DNA of 64,000 bases from Arcicella sp043769985 (GCA_043769985.1 JAYVIV010000253.1:11877-75876); one strand, 5' to 3'. Counted from the stretch's first letter, positions 16,938 through 26,801 are shown. The notes: generated by a model not told the origin, from the letters alone. Program-made: numbers and translations.

Positions 16938-19052
16938 CTACATCCCCTTCACCACAACCCCCATATTCGCAAAAATAAACGCATACAAATCAGCCGTCAA
17001 TTCAATATTTTTCTTGGTATTACTTGACCCATGTCCAGAGTTTACGTCAATACGAATTAACAATGGATTTTTGCTTTTTCCTGCCTTCTCCTGCAACGTA
17101 GCCGCATATTTGAATGAATGGGCTGGCACAACACGATCGTCGTGGTCGGCGGTTGTAATCATGGTTGCAGGATATTCCACGCCTTCTTTGATGTTGTGAA
17201 GGGGGGAATAACCGTAAAGATTTTTGAAATCTGTGGCATCATCTGAGTTCCCATATTCTGGCGACCAGTTCCACCCAATCGTGAATTTATGATAACGCAA
17301 CATATCCATCACACCCACTTGCGGAATGGCAACTTTGCACAAATCTGGACGCTGATTGATAACCGCACCCACCAAAAGTCCACCGTTTGAGCCTCCACGT
17401 AGAGCCAAAAAATCCTTCGTACAATATTTTTGAGCAATCAAATATTCACCTGCCGCAATAAAATCGTCATACACATTTTGCTTTTTCAATTTCATCCCTG
17501 CCTCATGCCATTTTTCGCCGTATTCTGCCCCGCCTCTGATGTTCGCCAGAGCATAAACACCGCCTTGTTCCAAAAATGGAATTAAAGTGGCTGAAAAACC
17601 TGGTTGAGAACTCACATTAAAGCCACCATAAGCATACAAAAGTGTTGGATTTTTACCGTTCAATTCAGTTCCTTTTTTGTGGGTTATGAACATCGGGATT
17701 TTCGTTCCATCTTTTGACGTATAGAAAATTTGCTTCGTCTCAAAAGCATCTGGATTAAACTGAACTTCGGGTTTACGGAAGATTGAAGTCTGTTTGGTCG
17801 CAATATCATAACGGTAAATCGTGGGTGGAAATGTGAACGATGTGAATGTATAAAACACGAATTTATCGTCAGCCTCACCGCCAAAACCGCCCGCAGTGCC
17901 TAATCCAGGGAGTTTTACTTCATTTTCTAATTTTCCTGCGAAATCATACACATAGATACGAGTCGTTACGTCTTTCAAATATGTCGTAAAAATTTTACCT
18001 CCTGCCGTTCCTGCCCCTTGCAATGGTTCTGACTTTTCAGGAATTACATTTTTCCAAGATTTATTGGCGGGGTCGTATATTTCTACTTTCGAGTTTTTGG
18101 CTTTTTCGTTGGTTTCAATTAAAAATTTGTCCCCAATATTATCTACAATACTATATTGAAAATCTCCCGCTTCTGCAATAATGGGCGTGAAATCTTTTTG
18201 TCCTATTTTCTTGAAATATAAAGCGTTCCCTTCCTTTCCTTTTCCACGGTCACTGATATTTAAGTAAGAAAATGTTTCGTCTTCTGATACATAAACCGAA
18301 TTGAAACGCTGTGGATTTTCTTTGTTTTCATACACCAATTCATCTTGATCTTGGCTGGTTCCAACTTTGTGATAAAATACTTGATGATTCTCATTTTTTG
18401 CCGCCAAAGCACTACCTTCTGGTTTTGGATAACGGCTATAATAAAACCCATTCCCTTGCCACGAAGCCCCCGAAACCTTAATCCATTCCAAATGGTCAGG
18501 CAGATTTTGTTTCGTTGATAAATCCATCACGTAGCCTTCTTGCCAATCTGAGCCACCTTTTGAGAGATAATAAACCGCATATTTTCCATCTTTTGAAATG
18601 GCAAACGCTCCCAAACGGGTTGTTCCATCGGCTGAAAGTTTGTTGGGGTCAAGCACAACTTCGGGCGTGCCTTCCAAACCTTTCTGACGATAAAGCACTG
18701 ATTGATTCTGCAATCCATCGTTTTTAGAGAAATAAAACCATTCGTTTTTGCGTGATGGAGCGGAGTATTTTGGGTAATTAAAAACCTTTTCGATACGCTC
18801 TTTCAACATCGTTCGGTAAGGAATTTTATCCAAATAATCGAACGTAACTTTATTTTCAGCTTTCACCCATTCAGCGGTTTCGGCAGAACGGTCGTCTTCC
18901 AACCAACGATAAGGGTCTTGTACTTTCACACCGTGATATTCGTCGGTGTGTTCAACTTTTTTAGTTTGTGGATATTGCATTTGGGCATTAGAAACGTGAA
19001 TTCCAAACAGCACCAACGTGCCGAGAAGAATGTTTTTGTGGAGAGTTTTCAT
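16938..19052 (-). CDS. Prolyl oligopeptidase family serine peptidase (S9A), secreted
   Basis: This 704-residue S9A peptidase cleaves after proline in short peptides. An N-terminal signal peptide (LLGTLVLFGIHVSNAQ) sends it to the periplasm. The start of the mature part, DEYHGVKVQDPYRWLED, is the conserved N-terminal segment of this family, followed by the beta-propeller to about residue 430. The catalytic triad is S555 in GGSNGGLLVG, an Asp in DHDDRVVP (638-639) and H674 in NSGHGSS. YGGFNVSS and FAANIRGG-like NIRGGAEYGEKWH precede the nucleophile, as expected. Length is close to the porcine enzyme (710). No operon partner; the HigB gene is divergent. Confidence 0.95.
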   Translation of the reverse strand: MKTLHKNILLGTLVLFGIHVSNAQMQYPQTKKVEHTDEYHGVKVQDPYRWLEDDRSAETAEWVKAENKVTFDYLDKIPYRTMLKERIEKVFNYPKYSAPSRKNEWFYFSKNDGLQNQSVLYRQKGLEGTPEVVLDPNKLSADGTTRLGAFAISKDGKYAVYYLSKGGSDWQEGYVMDLSTKQNLPDHLEWIKVSGASWQGNGFYYSRYPKPEGSALAAKNENHQVFYHKVGTSQDQDELVYENKENPQRFNSVYVSEDETFSYLNISDRGKGKEGNALYFKKIGQKDFTPIIAEAGDFQYSIVDNIGDKFLIETNEKAKNSKVEIYDPANKSWKNVIPEKSEPLQGAGTAGGKIFTTYLKDVTTRIYVYDFAGKLENEVKLPGLGTAGGFGGEADDKFVFYTFTSFTFPPTIYRYDIATKQTSIFRKPEVQFNPDAFETKQIFYTSKDGTKIPMFITHKKGTELNGKNPTLLYAYGGFNVSSQPGFSATLIPFLEQGGVYALANIRGGAEYGEKWHEAGMKLKKQNVYDDFIAAGEYLIAQKYCTKDFLALRGGSNGGLLVGAVINQRPDLCKVAIPQVGVMDMLRYHKFTIGWNWSPEYGNSDDATDFKNLYGYSPLHNIKEGVEYPATMITTADHDDRVVPAHSFKYAATLQEKAGKSKNPLLIRIDVNSGHGSSNTKKNIELTADLYAFIFANMGVVVKGM

Positions 19053-19180
19053 TTACGTTGAGTTTCTTAGATTGATGAGTAATTTACGAAACTACAAGTT
19101 ACAAAAGAATTTTTTAAGAAATTTTAAGAATAAGAATATAATTTTGATTTTGATAATTTTATTTTGAATTAAATAATTTA

Positions 19181-19188
19181 TATATTTG
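19181..19188 (+). promoter_or_regulatory. Possible -7 promoter element for higBA
   Basis: TATATTTG fits the Bacteroidota -7 consensus TAnnTTTG and lies 21 bases before the HigB start. A TTTG at 19163-19166 is closer than the usual ~19-base spacing, so the -33 element is doubtful. Confidence 0.35.
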
Positions 19189-19209
19189 TTTATATTTTAA
19201 CCCTAATTT

Positions 19210-19503
19210 ATGGTCATTATCTCAAAAACAATTCTTAACGAATTTGGCAATGAACATCCTAACGTTATTGACGCTTTGAATGATTGGTACGGAATAGTAA
19301 AAGATGCTGATTGGAATACATTTCATGACATAAAACAAACCTTCAACTCTGTTGATTCAGTCGGAAACGACCGCTATGTTTTTGATATCAAAGGAAATCA
19401 TTATCGTATCGTGGCCATGATTTTCTTCGATATCCGAACTGTCTTTATTCGTTTTGTTGGCACTCATAAAGAATACGATAAAATCAATTGCTCAAAAATA
19501 TAA
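19210..19503 (+). CDS. higB: HigB-type mRNA interferase toxin
   Basis: This 97-residue HigB family toxin (HigB_toxin, RelE-like fold) cuts translated mRNA at the ribosome. Family features are NALNDWYGIV-like DALNDWYGIVKDADW near residue 20-35, then RYVFDIKGNHYRIVAMIFF and VFIRFVGTHKEYDKI at the C-terminus (GTHxEYDKI is a hallmark). The toxin gene precedes the antitoxin by two bases, the reversed order expected for higBA. A TAnnTTTG-like element lies just upstream. Possibly plasmid-stabilising in origin, but no mobile genes flank it. Confidence 0.9.
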   Translation: MVIISKTILNEFGNEHPNVIDALNDWYGIVKDADWNTFHDIKQTFNSVDSVGNDRYVFDIKGNHYRIVAMIFFDIRTVFIRFVGTHKEYDKINCSKI

Positions 19504-19505
19504 AA

Positions 19506-19895
19506 ATGAAAAATAGCATTCAAAATAAAGAACAATATCTATTCGTAATGGCTCAGATTGAGGAATATTTACAGAAAGCTACCAAAATGGGAGGCTTCCA
19601 TCATCTTGATAGTCAGGAAGTTAAGACTTTGCAATCATTATCATTGCAGGCAGAGATGTACGAAGATAGCATTACCTTAATGCCAATCCAAAAACCGCAG
19701 ACTTTGGTGGATATGATTCAATTTAAAATGTATGAAAATCACATGAAGCAGAAAGAATTAGCCGCTTTTTTAGGTATCACCGAAGCACGACTTTCCGAAG
19801 TTTTGGGTGGTAAGAGAAAAGTGACGATTGATTTGGCTAAACGACTTTATGAAAAATTAAACATTGAGGCTGATTTCATTTTAAAAATGGCCTGA
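19506..19895 (+). CDS. higA: HigA-type antitoxin, XRE family
   Basis: This 129-residue antitoxin neutralises HigB and probably represses the higBA promoter. The C-terminal half is a helix-turn-helix of the XRE type: MKQKELAAFLGITEARLSEVLGG, then KVTIDLAKRLYEKLNI, which fits the HigA group that carries its DNA-binding domain after an acidic N-terminal region. I choose the ATG at 19506 (MKNSIQNKEQ), two bases after the HigB stop; an upstream ATG at 19488 overlaps the toxin and gives an unlikely leader. It ends head-on against a degenerate LamG gene. Confidence 0.87.
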   Translation: MKNSIQNKEQYLFVMAQIEEYLQKATKMGGFHHLDSQEVKTLQSLSLQAEMYEDSITLMPIQKPQTLVDMIQFKMYENHMKQKELAAFLGITEARLSEVLGGKRKVTIDLAKRLYEKLNIEADFILKMA

Positions 19896-19898
19896 TAA

Positions 19899-21138
19899 TC
19901 ACCTCACCACTAAAATCGTCCCTCTCAAAACCGTGTCATTATCAACTCTCACTATATACGCATAAGTGCCTTCCATTACAGGCTTGTCCTGTTTTTTAAC
20001 CGATGTGTAGTCCAATGTTCGGGCATTACCACTTTGAATAAGACCGTCAATTTTCCAAGTATATTTTGAATTAATCGTTCCACCATCAGCGGTAATCGTA
20101 ATTTTATCCCCTCCGCAAGGCATGGTTTTATCAACCGTTAAAGTAATTGTTGGAATTGGATAATTTTTAAACGTAAACTCTTTTTCAACTACCACTGGTT
20201 TTTGATGGAAACAAACGTCTTCATCCATAACCTCAACGGCTATTTTACCGAATAATCTCCCGTCTTTTTAACCGAAGTATAATCAAAAATTTTACTATTT
20301 GTACCTTGATTTAATCCATCAACTTTCCACTGGTATTTTGAGGTATTTGTAGCTCCATTGACTGTAAAAGCAACTTTATCCCCTCCGCAGGGAGTTGGGG
20401 TACTGGCGAAAATACTTACAGTTTGGGTTGAAGGTGTTCCATCGTACAAGGCTTTGACTTCATCAGCGGTGATGGGACGGTTGTAGATGTGGAGGTCGTC
20501 AACTTTACCTTGAAAATATTGAACAAGTGAAGAACGACAACCAATAGTAACCTTTGTATTTGTACCATAAGAAGGAAGTAAACCACCTGTATTATCAGTT
20601 TTCACAAGTTTCCCATCTACATATAAAATCATTGAATTATTGTCTCTTATACCAACGATATGATACCATTTTGAAGCGGGGGGTAAAAAACCTTGGTCAC
20701 AAAAGGCACACGTCCACCTCCTAAACTATATCCACCAAATGTCCACCCAGTTGCTCCGTTAGCTGCATTACTTAAATCAATAGATTGGTCGCCACCCGAA
20801 CCGCCTACTGAAAATGGATAAAAATAAGTATTTGAAGGAGGGTTTACATCAGGATTTGCCCAAATTGAAAAACTGTAATTATTATTTTGAAATTGAGCGG
20901 GCGAAACTTCTATGAATTGAGTAGAGCCATTAAAATTATAAGCATTGTTTGATTTTCCAAAACGGTCAGTCGTTAAAGTTGCTCCGTTTACCGTTCCGTT
21001 ATTTCCATTTCCAGATTCATCTTTTGCGTTGGCACTGAAGGGGTAGCAAGCCACTAATCCTTTTTTTAGGTTTACTTGGGCAATAATCGAAATTGCAGAG
21101 AGCAACAAAGTGATAAGTAGTGGAAGAACTTTTTTCAT
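19899..21138 (-). pseudogene. Secreted LamG / Ig-like repeat protein broken by two frameshifts
   Basis: Three consecutive reading frames together make one protein. Frame 1 (from the ATG at 21138) gives a signal peptide ending IIAQ and a LamG start (LVACYPFSANAKDESGNGNNG). Frame 2 (about 20710-20240) continues with WYHIVGIRDNNSMILYVDG and DDLHIYNRPITADEVKALYDG plus an Ig-like repeat with CGGDKVAFTV. Frame 3 (to 19899) has a second repeat with CGGDKITITA and a tail ending GTILVVR. The breaks fall around 20690-20715 and at about 20240. The second can be repaired by adding one A to an A4 run. Each looks like a one-base loss, so either a recent pseudogene or base-calling error. Extracellular, carbohydrate-binding-like; function unknown. 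Confidence 0.8.
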
Positions 21139-21201
21139 ATTTGGGTACGTAGTTTTTTTAGACCTTCAAAAATACTAATTTTGTAATTCAAAACTATAAT
21201 A

Positions 21202-21906
21202 ATGAACGAAAGAGAAGCAGGTATCGAAAGATTGTATCCATCCATTTTTGGAAGAATGGCAACCCGATACTATTATTTAAGACAACTCCGCCAGAAAATT
21301 GAGGAAGTTATTCAACAATTTGTCGCCAATAATCCTGCTAAATTAACCTTAGCAGATTATGGTTGTGGCAATAAACCTTACCAACCACTCATTGCTCCCT
21401 TTGTCGAAAAATATATTGGCATTGATTTACCCGAAAACACCTCGGCAGATATTCATATTTCCCCCGAAGGACGTATTCAGTTAGATGATAATAGTTTAGA
21501 CGTTGTGCTTTCAACGCAGGTTTTAGAACACGTAGTAAATCCAACGGCATATTTATTGGAAGCTCAACGAGTTTTGAAAAAAGACGGTCAATTGATTCTG
21601 AGTACGCACGGCTACTGGATGTTTCACCCCGACCCAACAGATTTTTGGCGTTGGACTTCGACAGGTTTACAGAAAGTGGTGAGTGAAGCAGGTTTTGAAA
21701 TAGTATATTTCAGAGGTATTATTGGACGTTCTGCCATGGGTTTACAATTATTTCAAGACGGGATTCTTTTCAAACTCCCTAAGTTTCTTAGACCAATTTT
21801 GGCAATAATTATGCAACCTCTCATTATATTTTTCGATAAAACCACTTTGCAAGAAACCAGAGACAAGGATGCTTGTACTTTCATATTAGTTGCTAAAAAG
21901 AAATAA
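21202..21906 (+). CDS. Class I SAM-dependent methyltransferase (Methyltransf_11-like)
   Basis: This 234-residue Rossmann methyltransferase is the first gene of the polysaccharide cluster. Motif I is LADYGCGNKPY (about residue 55), the SAM-ribose acidic residue falls in YIGIDLPENT, and the post-motif LDVVLSTQVLEHVVNPTAYL is the Methyltransf_11 signature. HPDPTDFWRWTSTGLQKVV is typical of members found in surface glycan loci. The next gene starts one base after its stop when the glycosyltransferase is started at 21908. Acceptor unknown; probably a sugar or lipid-linked intermediate. Confidence 0.85.
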   Translation: MNEREAGIERLYPSIFGRMATRYYYLRQLRQKIEEVIQQFVANNPAKLTLADYGCGNKPYQPLIAPFVEKYIGIDLPENTSADIHISPEGRIQLDDNSLDVVLSTQVLEHVVNPTAYLLEAQRVLKKDGQLILSTHGYWMFHPDPTDFWRWTSTGLQKVVSEAGFEIVYFRGIIGRSAMGLQLFQDGILFKLPKFLRPILAIIMQPLIIFFDKTTLQETRDKDACTFILVAKKK

Positions 21907-21907
21907 A

Positions 21908-23008
21908 ATGAATCTTTGCTTTGCATATCCTAATAAATTTCAATTTAGCGAGACATTTATACGTGACCAAATTGAACAATTGCAACCCCAAATAACCATT
22001 TATGAAGGCTGGTATCCCTCTCTAAATCAAGCAAATAAATCATTTTTGCCATTTCCATTTAATATCCTCTTTGTAAGAGGAGGAATGAGAAGAATTCTTC
22101 CTAATTTATATCATAAAATCTATACATTCTTTCTTTCTCAATACCTAATAAAGAATAATATTGATGTTGTTTTAGCTCAATATGGACCAACGGGAGCAAC
22201 AATTTTAGATGCTTGCAAAAAAGCAAATGCAGATTTAGTTGTTCATTTTCATGGATTTGATGCTAATGAAAATGCAACGCTTGATAAATTTCTACCGCTG
22301 TATAAAAAAATGTTCTCCGAGGTAAAAGGAATTATTGCGGTATCAAGAGATATGAAGGATAAATTAATCAGTTTTGGAGCAAACCCAGAGACGACCATTT
22401 TTAATTCATGCTTCGTTAATACCAATAAATTTACACTTGGGGCACCAGAAAAAAACGAAAAAATATTTATAACTGTTGGTAGATTTACCCCTAAAAAGTC
22501 TCCTCAATCTACTATCAGAGCATTTAAAAAAGTTACGCAAGTAGTTCCAGCCGTTCGTATGATTATGATTGGAGAAGGCGAATTATTAGATGAATCAAAG
22601 GAATTAGCAAAGGAATTAGGCGTAGAAAATTTGATAGATTTTAGAGGTGCAAGATTACCCACAGAAATAGCGGAAACATTAAAAATAGCAAGAGTATTTT
22701 TACAACATTCAATGTTTGCTCCAAGTGGAGATTCAGAAGGAACTCCCGTTTCAATTCTCGAAGCCTCCGCCACAGGTTTACCCATCGTCAGCACTCGTCA
22801 CGCAGGGATAAAGGATGCCGTTGTTCACGGAGAAACGGGTTTTTTGGTGGAAGAAGGAGATTGGGAAACGATGGCGGATTATATGATTCAATTAGCCCAA
22901 GACCCAGAATTAGCGGGTAAAATGGGTAGAGCCGCCCGCAAGCACATTGAAGAAAATTATGAGATGAGTAAACGAGTACAAACGTTAAGAGAAATTTTAG
23001 AAAAATAA
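21908..23008 (+). CDS. Glycosyltransferase family 4 (WcaL/colanic-type)
   Basis: This retaining GT-B glycosyltransferase has 366 residues from the ATG at 21908 (MNLCFAYPNKFQFSETFI, which is the usual start for this group; the earlier ATG at 21890 lies inside the upstream gene). The C-terminal donor-binding domain has GRFTPKKSPQSTIRAF, and SEGTPVSILEASATGLPIVS contains the E-x7-E motif of GT4. FSETFIRDQIEQL at the N-terminus is typical of colanic-acid WcaL-like enzymes. It would add a sugar to a lipid-linked or soluble acceptor at the cytoplasmic side. Donor sugar cannot be read from sequence. Confidence 0.87.
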   Translation: MNLCFAYPNKFQFSETFIRDQIEQLQPQITIYEGWYPSLNQANKSFLPFPFNILFVRGGMRRILPNLYHKIYTFFLSQYLIKNNIDVVLAQYGPTGATILDACKKANADLVVHFHGFDANENATLDKFLPLYKKMFSEVKGIIAVSRDMKDKLISFGANPETTIFNSCFVNTNKFTLGAPEKNEKIFITVGRFTPKKSPQSTIRAFKKVTQVVPAVRMIMIGEGELLDESKELAKELGVENLIDFRGARLPTEIAETLKIARVFLQHSMFAPSGDSEGTPVSILEASATGLPIVSTRHAGIKDAVVHGETGFLVEEGDWETMADYMIQLAQDPELAGKMGRAARKHIEENYEMSKRVQTLREILEK

Positions 23009-23012
23009 AAAT

Positions 23013-23915
23013 ATGTCCACAATCATTTCACCACTTACTGGTAAAAATAACGTTCAAAAAGAGCAAGTTTTAGATATTGAGAGACTTAAAAACAAGTATA
23101 AAACGGAGTTAAATACAGACGTTTCACGCTTTTTTGAGAATGTTTCAGAATTGGCGATCTATCAATGTCAGGAGTCTAAATTGCGGTTCTATTATCCCTT
23201 TTCGGTCGTGAGTGATGGAGAATTTTATGCAGAATTAGCCCAAAATTATAAGGGTTATTACAACCTATGGCGTTGGGAACACGAAAAGATTATTCAAGCA
23301 ATTCAACCCAACGAAAAAGTGCTTGAAATTGGTTGCGGTAGGGGTTATTTTTTAGAGAAATTAATTGAAAAAAGTGCAATTCCAACAGGTTTAGATTTCA
23401 ACCCCGAAGCCATTGAAGAAGGCAAAAGAATGGGCATCAAAATCCTTAACGAAACAATCAAAGAACACGCTCAAAATCATTCTGAAAGTTATGATAGTGT
23501 GTGTGCTTTTCAATTATTTGAACACGTGAATGAGGTGGGGGATTTTTTGAAAGATACGGTCAAATGCTTGAAAAAGGGTGGTTTACTGGCAATTGGCGTA
23601 CCAAATAACCATTCATATTATTTCAGAAAAGATACTTATCATACCTTGAATTTACCACCGCATCACATGTTGCTTTGGGATGCTGATTCATTGGCTTATG
23701 TCGCTAAATTATATGATTTGGAAATTGTCGAAATCGTGAATCAGCCCGTCAGTCGTTTGCACAGAGGTTCAATTTATAAAGTTTGGTTACAGAATTTTTT
23801 GGGTGATAATGTATGGTCGAAATTAGTGCATATCACCACTCGTTTCGTCGTGAAAAGCCTTCCAGTTTTCAACAATCAAGGCGTTACGGCAGTGGCGATT
23901 TACCGAAAAAAATAA
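23013..23915 (+). CDS. Class I SAM-dependent methyltransferase
   Basis: This 300-residue protein has an N-terminal extension of ~95 residues before the SAM-binding core. Motif I is VLEIGCGRGYFLEKL (about residue 107), with the following acidic position in PTGLDFNPEAIEEGK and the LDxxLEH-like CAFQLFEHVNEVGDFL. HHMLLWDADSLAYVAKLY is usual for this family in glycan clusters. Gaps to both neighbours are under five bases, indicating one operon. Target unknown. Confidence 0.83.
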   Translation: MSTIISPLTGKNNVQKEQVLDIERLKNKYKTELNTDVSRFFENVSELAIYQCQESKLRFYYPFSVVSDGEFYAELAQNYKGYYNLWRWEHEKIIQAIQPNEKVLEIGCGRGYFLEKLIEKSAIPTGLDFNPEAIEEGKRMGIKILNETIKEHAQNHSESYDSVCAFQLFEHVNEVGDFLKDTVKCLKKGGLLAIGVPNNHSYYFRKDTYHTLNLPPHHMLLWDADSLAYVAKLYDLEIVEIVNQPVSRLHRGSIYKVWLQNFLGDNVWSKLVHITTRFVVKSLPVFNNQGVTAVAIYRKK

Positions 23916-25415
23916 ATGGGCATCATCATCCGTCAAAGCATTAAAAGTTCAGTCGTTACTTACGTGGGCGTGGCAATCGGTACGATGAATGTGCTGTTTC
24001 TTTACAACAAATTTCTCAGCACCGAACAATTAGGTCTTTATACTGCCCTAACAAGTTTTCCCTTAGTTTTTGCAGGGTTTGCCCATTTGGGTACGCCTCA
24101 TGTGGGCGTAAGATTCTTTAATCAATTTGCCGATTCTGAACGAAAACATAATGGCTTTTTTGGGTATCTTTTGCTCGCTCCTTTTGTGGGATTCTTGACT
24201 TTTCTGTTGGTCTATATTGGTTTAAAGCCATCTTTTGAAGCGGCTTACACCAAAAACTCTCCCCTATTAATCAACTATTACTGGACGTTCCCAGTCATTA
24301 CTTTTTTCCTGATTTATCAAACCATTTTGGAAGCATATAGCAAGGTTCATTTGCGTATTGTTGTCCCCGCAATTATCCGTGAAATATTCCTAAAAATTAC
24401 TAATTCAATCTTAGCTTTACTGTTTGGTTTTCAGTACATTACCTTCAATCAATTAGTTTTTGGAATAATCGTAGCGTATTTTTTGGCGGTGTGTTTTCTT
24501 TTAATCTACATCAAAATATTGGGCAGACTTTACCTCAAACTTGATTTTAGTTTTGCCCGAAAACCCGTTTTCAAAGAAATGTATCAATACGGTTTGTGGA
24601 CGATGTTGGGCGGGGCAACAGCAACAGCACTGCCGCATCTCGAAAAAATCATTCTGCCAGCCAATGACGGTGGTTTAGCAACGACTGCCATTTTCAATAT
24701 TGCCTTAAGTATCGGATTAGTGATTGCCATTCCCAGAAATGCCATTGCCTCCATCAGCGACCCACTTTTAGCAGAATCTTGGCGAAATAAAAACCTTGAA
24801 CACGTGGGTGAGATTTACCAAAAATCAGCCTTAAATTTGTTAATTGTTGGAATGTTTTTGTTCTTAGGAATTTGGTGTAATATTGATTCCATTTTTCAAA
24901 TAATTCCCAATTCAGCCACCTATCAGCAAGGAAAATTTGTCGTTTTGATGGTGGGATTTTACAGCCTTTTCGATATGGCGACGGGCTTGAATTCTGAGAT
25001 TCTCAAAAATTCCCCTTATTTCCGCTACGATTTATTACTTTACGTCTTTCGATTTGTGGTTTTATTAATAACAAATTTAATCCTAATTCCCTTGTATAGT
25101 TATAACGGAGCGGCATTAGCCATGTTGATTTCTGGCGTGATGTACAATTTGATTAAATTTGGTTTTATTAAACAAAAACTCAATCTACAACCATTTGGAA
25201 TTCAAACAGTTAAAGTAATTTTATTAGGAATTTTTACTTACGGAATAACACTACTATTACCTGTTTTTGAAGGAAGTTTCATTAAAATACTCATTAATAT
25301 CTTGATTAATTCACTCACAATCTTGATTATCTTTGGCGGTGGCGTGCTATTTCTGAATGTATCGGAAGATTTGAATAAACTATTTAAAAAAGCCCCGAAG
25401 CGTCGGTCGCCCTAA
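23916..25415 (+). CDS. Polysaccharide flippase, Wzx-like (MOP/PST superfamily)
   Basis: This 499-residue membrane protein has about 14 hydrophobic helices, of the polysaccharide transporter type that flips undecaprenyl-linked repeat units across the inner membrane. The N-terminus (IRQSIKSSVVTYVGVAIGTMNVLFLYNKFLS, here broken by the reader's line only) matches the conserved first helix with charged residues. It follows directly on the preceding methyltransferase gene. The last residues (KAPKRRSP) and stop codon are encoded by the palindromic element at 25390-25506, so the original C-terminus has probably been replaced by a few residues. Confidence 0.83.
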   Translation: MGIIIRQSIKSSVVTYVGVAIGTMNVLFLYNKFLSTEQLGLYTALTSFPLVFAGFAHLGTPHVGVRFFNQFADSERKHNGFFGYLLLAPFVGFLTFLLVYIGLKPSFEAAYTKNSPLLINYYWTFPVITFFLIYQTILEAYSKVHLRIVVPAIIREIFLKITNSILALLFGFQYITFNQLVFGIIVAYFLAVCFLLIYIKILGRLYLKLDFSFARKPVFKEMYQYGLWTMLGGATATALPHLEKIILPANDGGLATTAIFNIALSIGLVIAIPRNAIASISDPLLAESWRNKNLEHVGEIYQKSALNLLIVGMFLFLGIWCNIDSIFQIIPNSATYQQGKFVVLMVGFYSLFDMATGLNSEILKNSPYFRYDLLLYVFRFVVLLITNLILIPLYSYNGAALAMLISGVMYNLIKFGFIKQKLNLQPFGIQTVKVILLGIFTYGITLLLPVFEGSFIKILINILINSLTILIIFGGGVLFLNVSEDLNKLFKKAPKRRSP

Positions 25416-25506
25416 CCCCCGAAGGAGGAACTAAAAATGGACTTCAAATCGGTGTCTATTTTTAGTTCCCCATCTGGGGGTTAGGGCGACCGACGCTTCG
25501 GGGCTT
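25390..25506. repeat. Long palindromic element, extended variant (copy c)
   Basis: Arms begin AAGCCCCGAAGCGTCGGTCG and end with its complement CGACCGACGCTTCGGGGCTT. Inside lies the CCCTAACCCCCGAAGGAGG core of the family and a second inner stem. The whole 117 bases fold into one long hairpin between the flippase and wecB, and supply the flippase stop codon (TAA at 25413-25415). Confidence 0.9.
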
Positions 25507-25517
25507 ACATTATATCC

Positions 25518-26618
25518 ATGAAAATATTAAATATCGTTGGGGCAAGACCAAATTTTATGAAAGTTGCTCCATTGCACAGAGCTTTCAGTAAAAATCCACT
25601 AATTGAATCAAAAATTATTCATACAGGTCAGCATTTTGATGCAAAAATGAGTGATGTTTTTTTTGAACAATTAGAACTTCCAAAACCCGATTACTTCTTG
25701 GGTGTTGGTGGTGGAACGCACACCGAAGCAACTGCCCGCACGATGATTGAATTTGAGAAGGTGCTGAAAGTTGAAAATCCTGATGTGGTTTTGGTGGTCG
25801 GCGATGTCAATGCAACGCTCGCTTGTGCCTTAGTTGCCGTGAAAGAGCATATTCCTGTCGTACACGTGGAGGCAGGTTTACGTAGCGGCGACCGCAAAAT
25901 GCCCGAAGAAATCAATAGAATTTTGACGGATAATATTTCGGATTATCTCTTTATTACGGAAAAATCAGGCGTAGATAATCTTAAAAAAGAAGGTATTTCA
26001 GACGATAAAGTGTTCTTTGTGGGTAATGTGATGATTGATTCTTTGGTGTATTATCATCAAAAATCGAAGACTCTCAACACAATGCAAGAGTTGGGTGTGA
26101 AGGCAAAAGAATTTATGCTCGTAACGATGCACCGCCCCGCAAATGTTGATACATCCGAAGGTTTAGGAAGTATTTTAGAGATTATTGAAAAAGCAAGTAA
26201 ACACCTTTCCGTAATTTTCCCAATCCACCCAAGAACACGGAATAATATGGAAAAATTTGGGTTAACTGATAAACTAAAAAACATCAAAAATCTCATTCTG
26301 ACAGAGCCACAAGGATATTTGGAGTTTTTGAATTTGATGGATAATGCAAAATTAATCATCACAGATTCGGGTGGAATTCAAGAAGAAACAACGTTTTTAC
26401 AAGTGCCATGTTTGACATTTAGAGATTCCACCGAAAGACCCGTAACCGTTGAATTAGGAACAAATCAGTTATTATCAGATTTGAATGCAGATACTGTTTA
26501 CGAAAAAATGGTTGAAATTTTAGAAGGAAAAACGAAAAAAGGCGTAATTCCTCCCCTTTGGGACGGACACACCGCCGAAAGAATTGCAGCTATTTTATTT
26601 GAGAAATTTGAGAAATAG
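25518..26618 (+). CDS. wecB: UDP-N-acetylglucosamine 2-epimerase (non-hydrolysing)
   Basis: WecB/MnaA, 366 residues (usual 360-380), interconverts UDP-GlcNAc and UDP-ManNAc in the cytoplasm, providing ManNAc-derived precursors for surface glycans. Family motifs in order: NIVGARPNFMKVAPLHRA at the N-terminus, GDVNATLACALVAV, VEAGLRSGDRKMPEEINRI, MHRPANVD and TDSGGIQEETTFLQVP near the C-terminus. The catalytic-region Asp and Glu (GDVNA, EAGLR) are present. It sits in the middle of the polysaccharide cluster and starts only 12 bases after a long hairpin element. Confidence 0.95.
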   Translation: MKILNIVGARPNFMKVAPLHRAFSKNPLIESKIIHTGQHFDAKMSDVFFEQLELPKPDYFLGVGGGTHTEATARTMIEFEKVLKVENPDVVLVVGDVNATLACALVAVKEHIPVVHVEAGLRSGDRKMPEEINRILTDNISDYLFITEKSGVDNLKKEGISDDKVFFVGNVMIDSLVYYHQKSKTLNTMQELGVKAKEFMLVTMHRPANVDTSEGLGSILEIIEKASKHLSVIFPIHPRTRNNMEKFGLTDKLKNIKNLILTEPQGYLEFLNLMDNAKLIITDSGGIQEETTFLQVPCLTFRDSTERPVTVELGTNQLLSDLNADTVYEKMVEILEGKTKKGVIPPLWDGHTAERIAAILFEKFEK

Positions 26619-26624
26619 ATTGTA

Positions 26625-26762
26625 CATAAATTAAAAATGGTTCTACCATGATTTACACGGGAACTAACCTTGTGAAGGTTTAACCCGCAGTGGAGCTGCT
26701 TCACAACGTTCATACTCAATTAGTTTTTCCGTATAAATCGTAGAAGGACCTTAAAAATTATT
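26625..26762. repeat. Imperfect inverted-repeat element between wecB and a glycosyltransferase
   Basis: The left part (ATGGTTCTACCATGATTTAC...) and right part (...ATAAATCGTAGAAGGACC) are about 75% reverse complements over ~40 bases. A small perfect stem TTGTGAAG/CTTCACAA lies inside. No ORF. The right end merges into a single arm of the GCCAC repeat family (CTTTGTGCCTTCGTGGC, 26771-26787). Confidence 0.6.
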
Positions 26763-26801
26763 CTTTGAGACTTTGTGCCTTCGTGGCTAATTTATTTTGA
26801 A

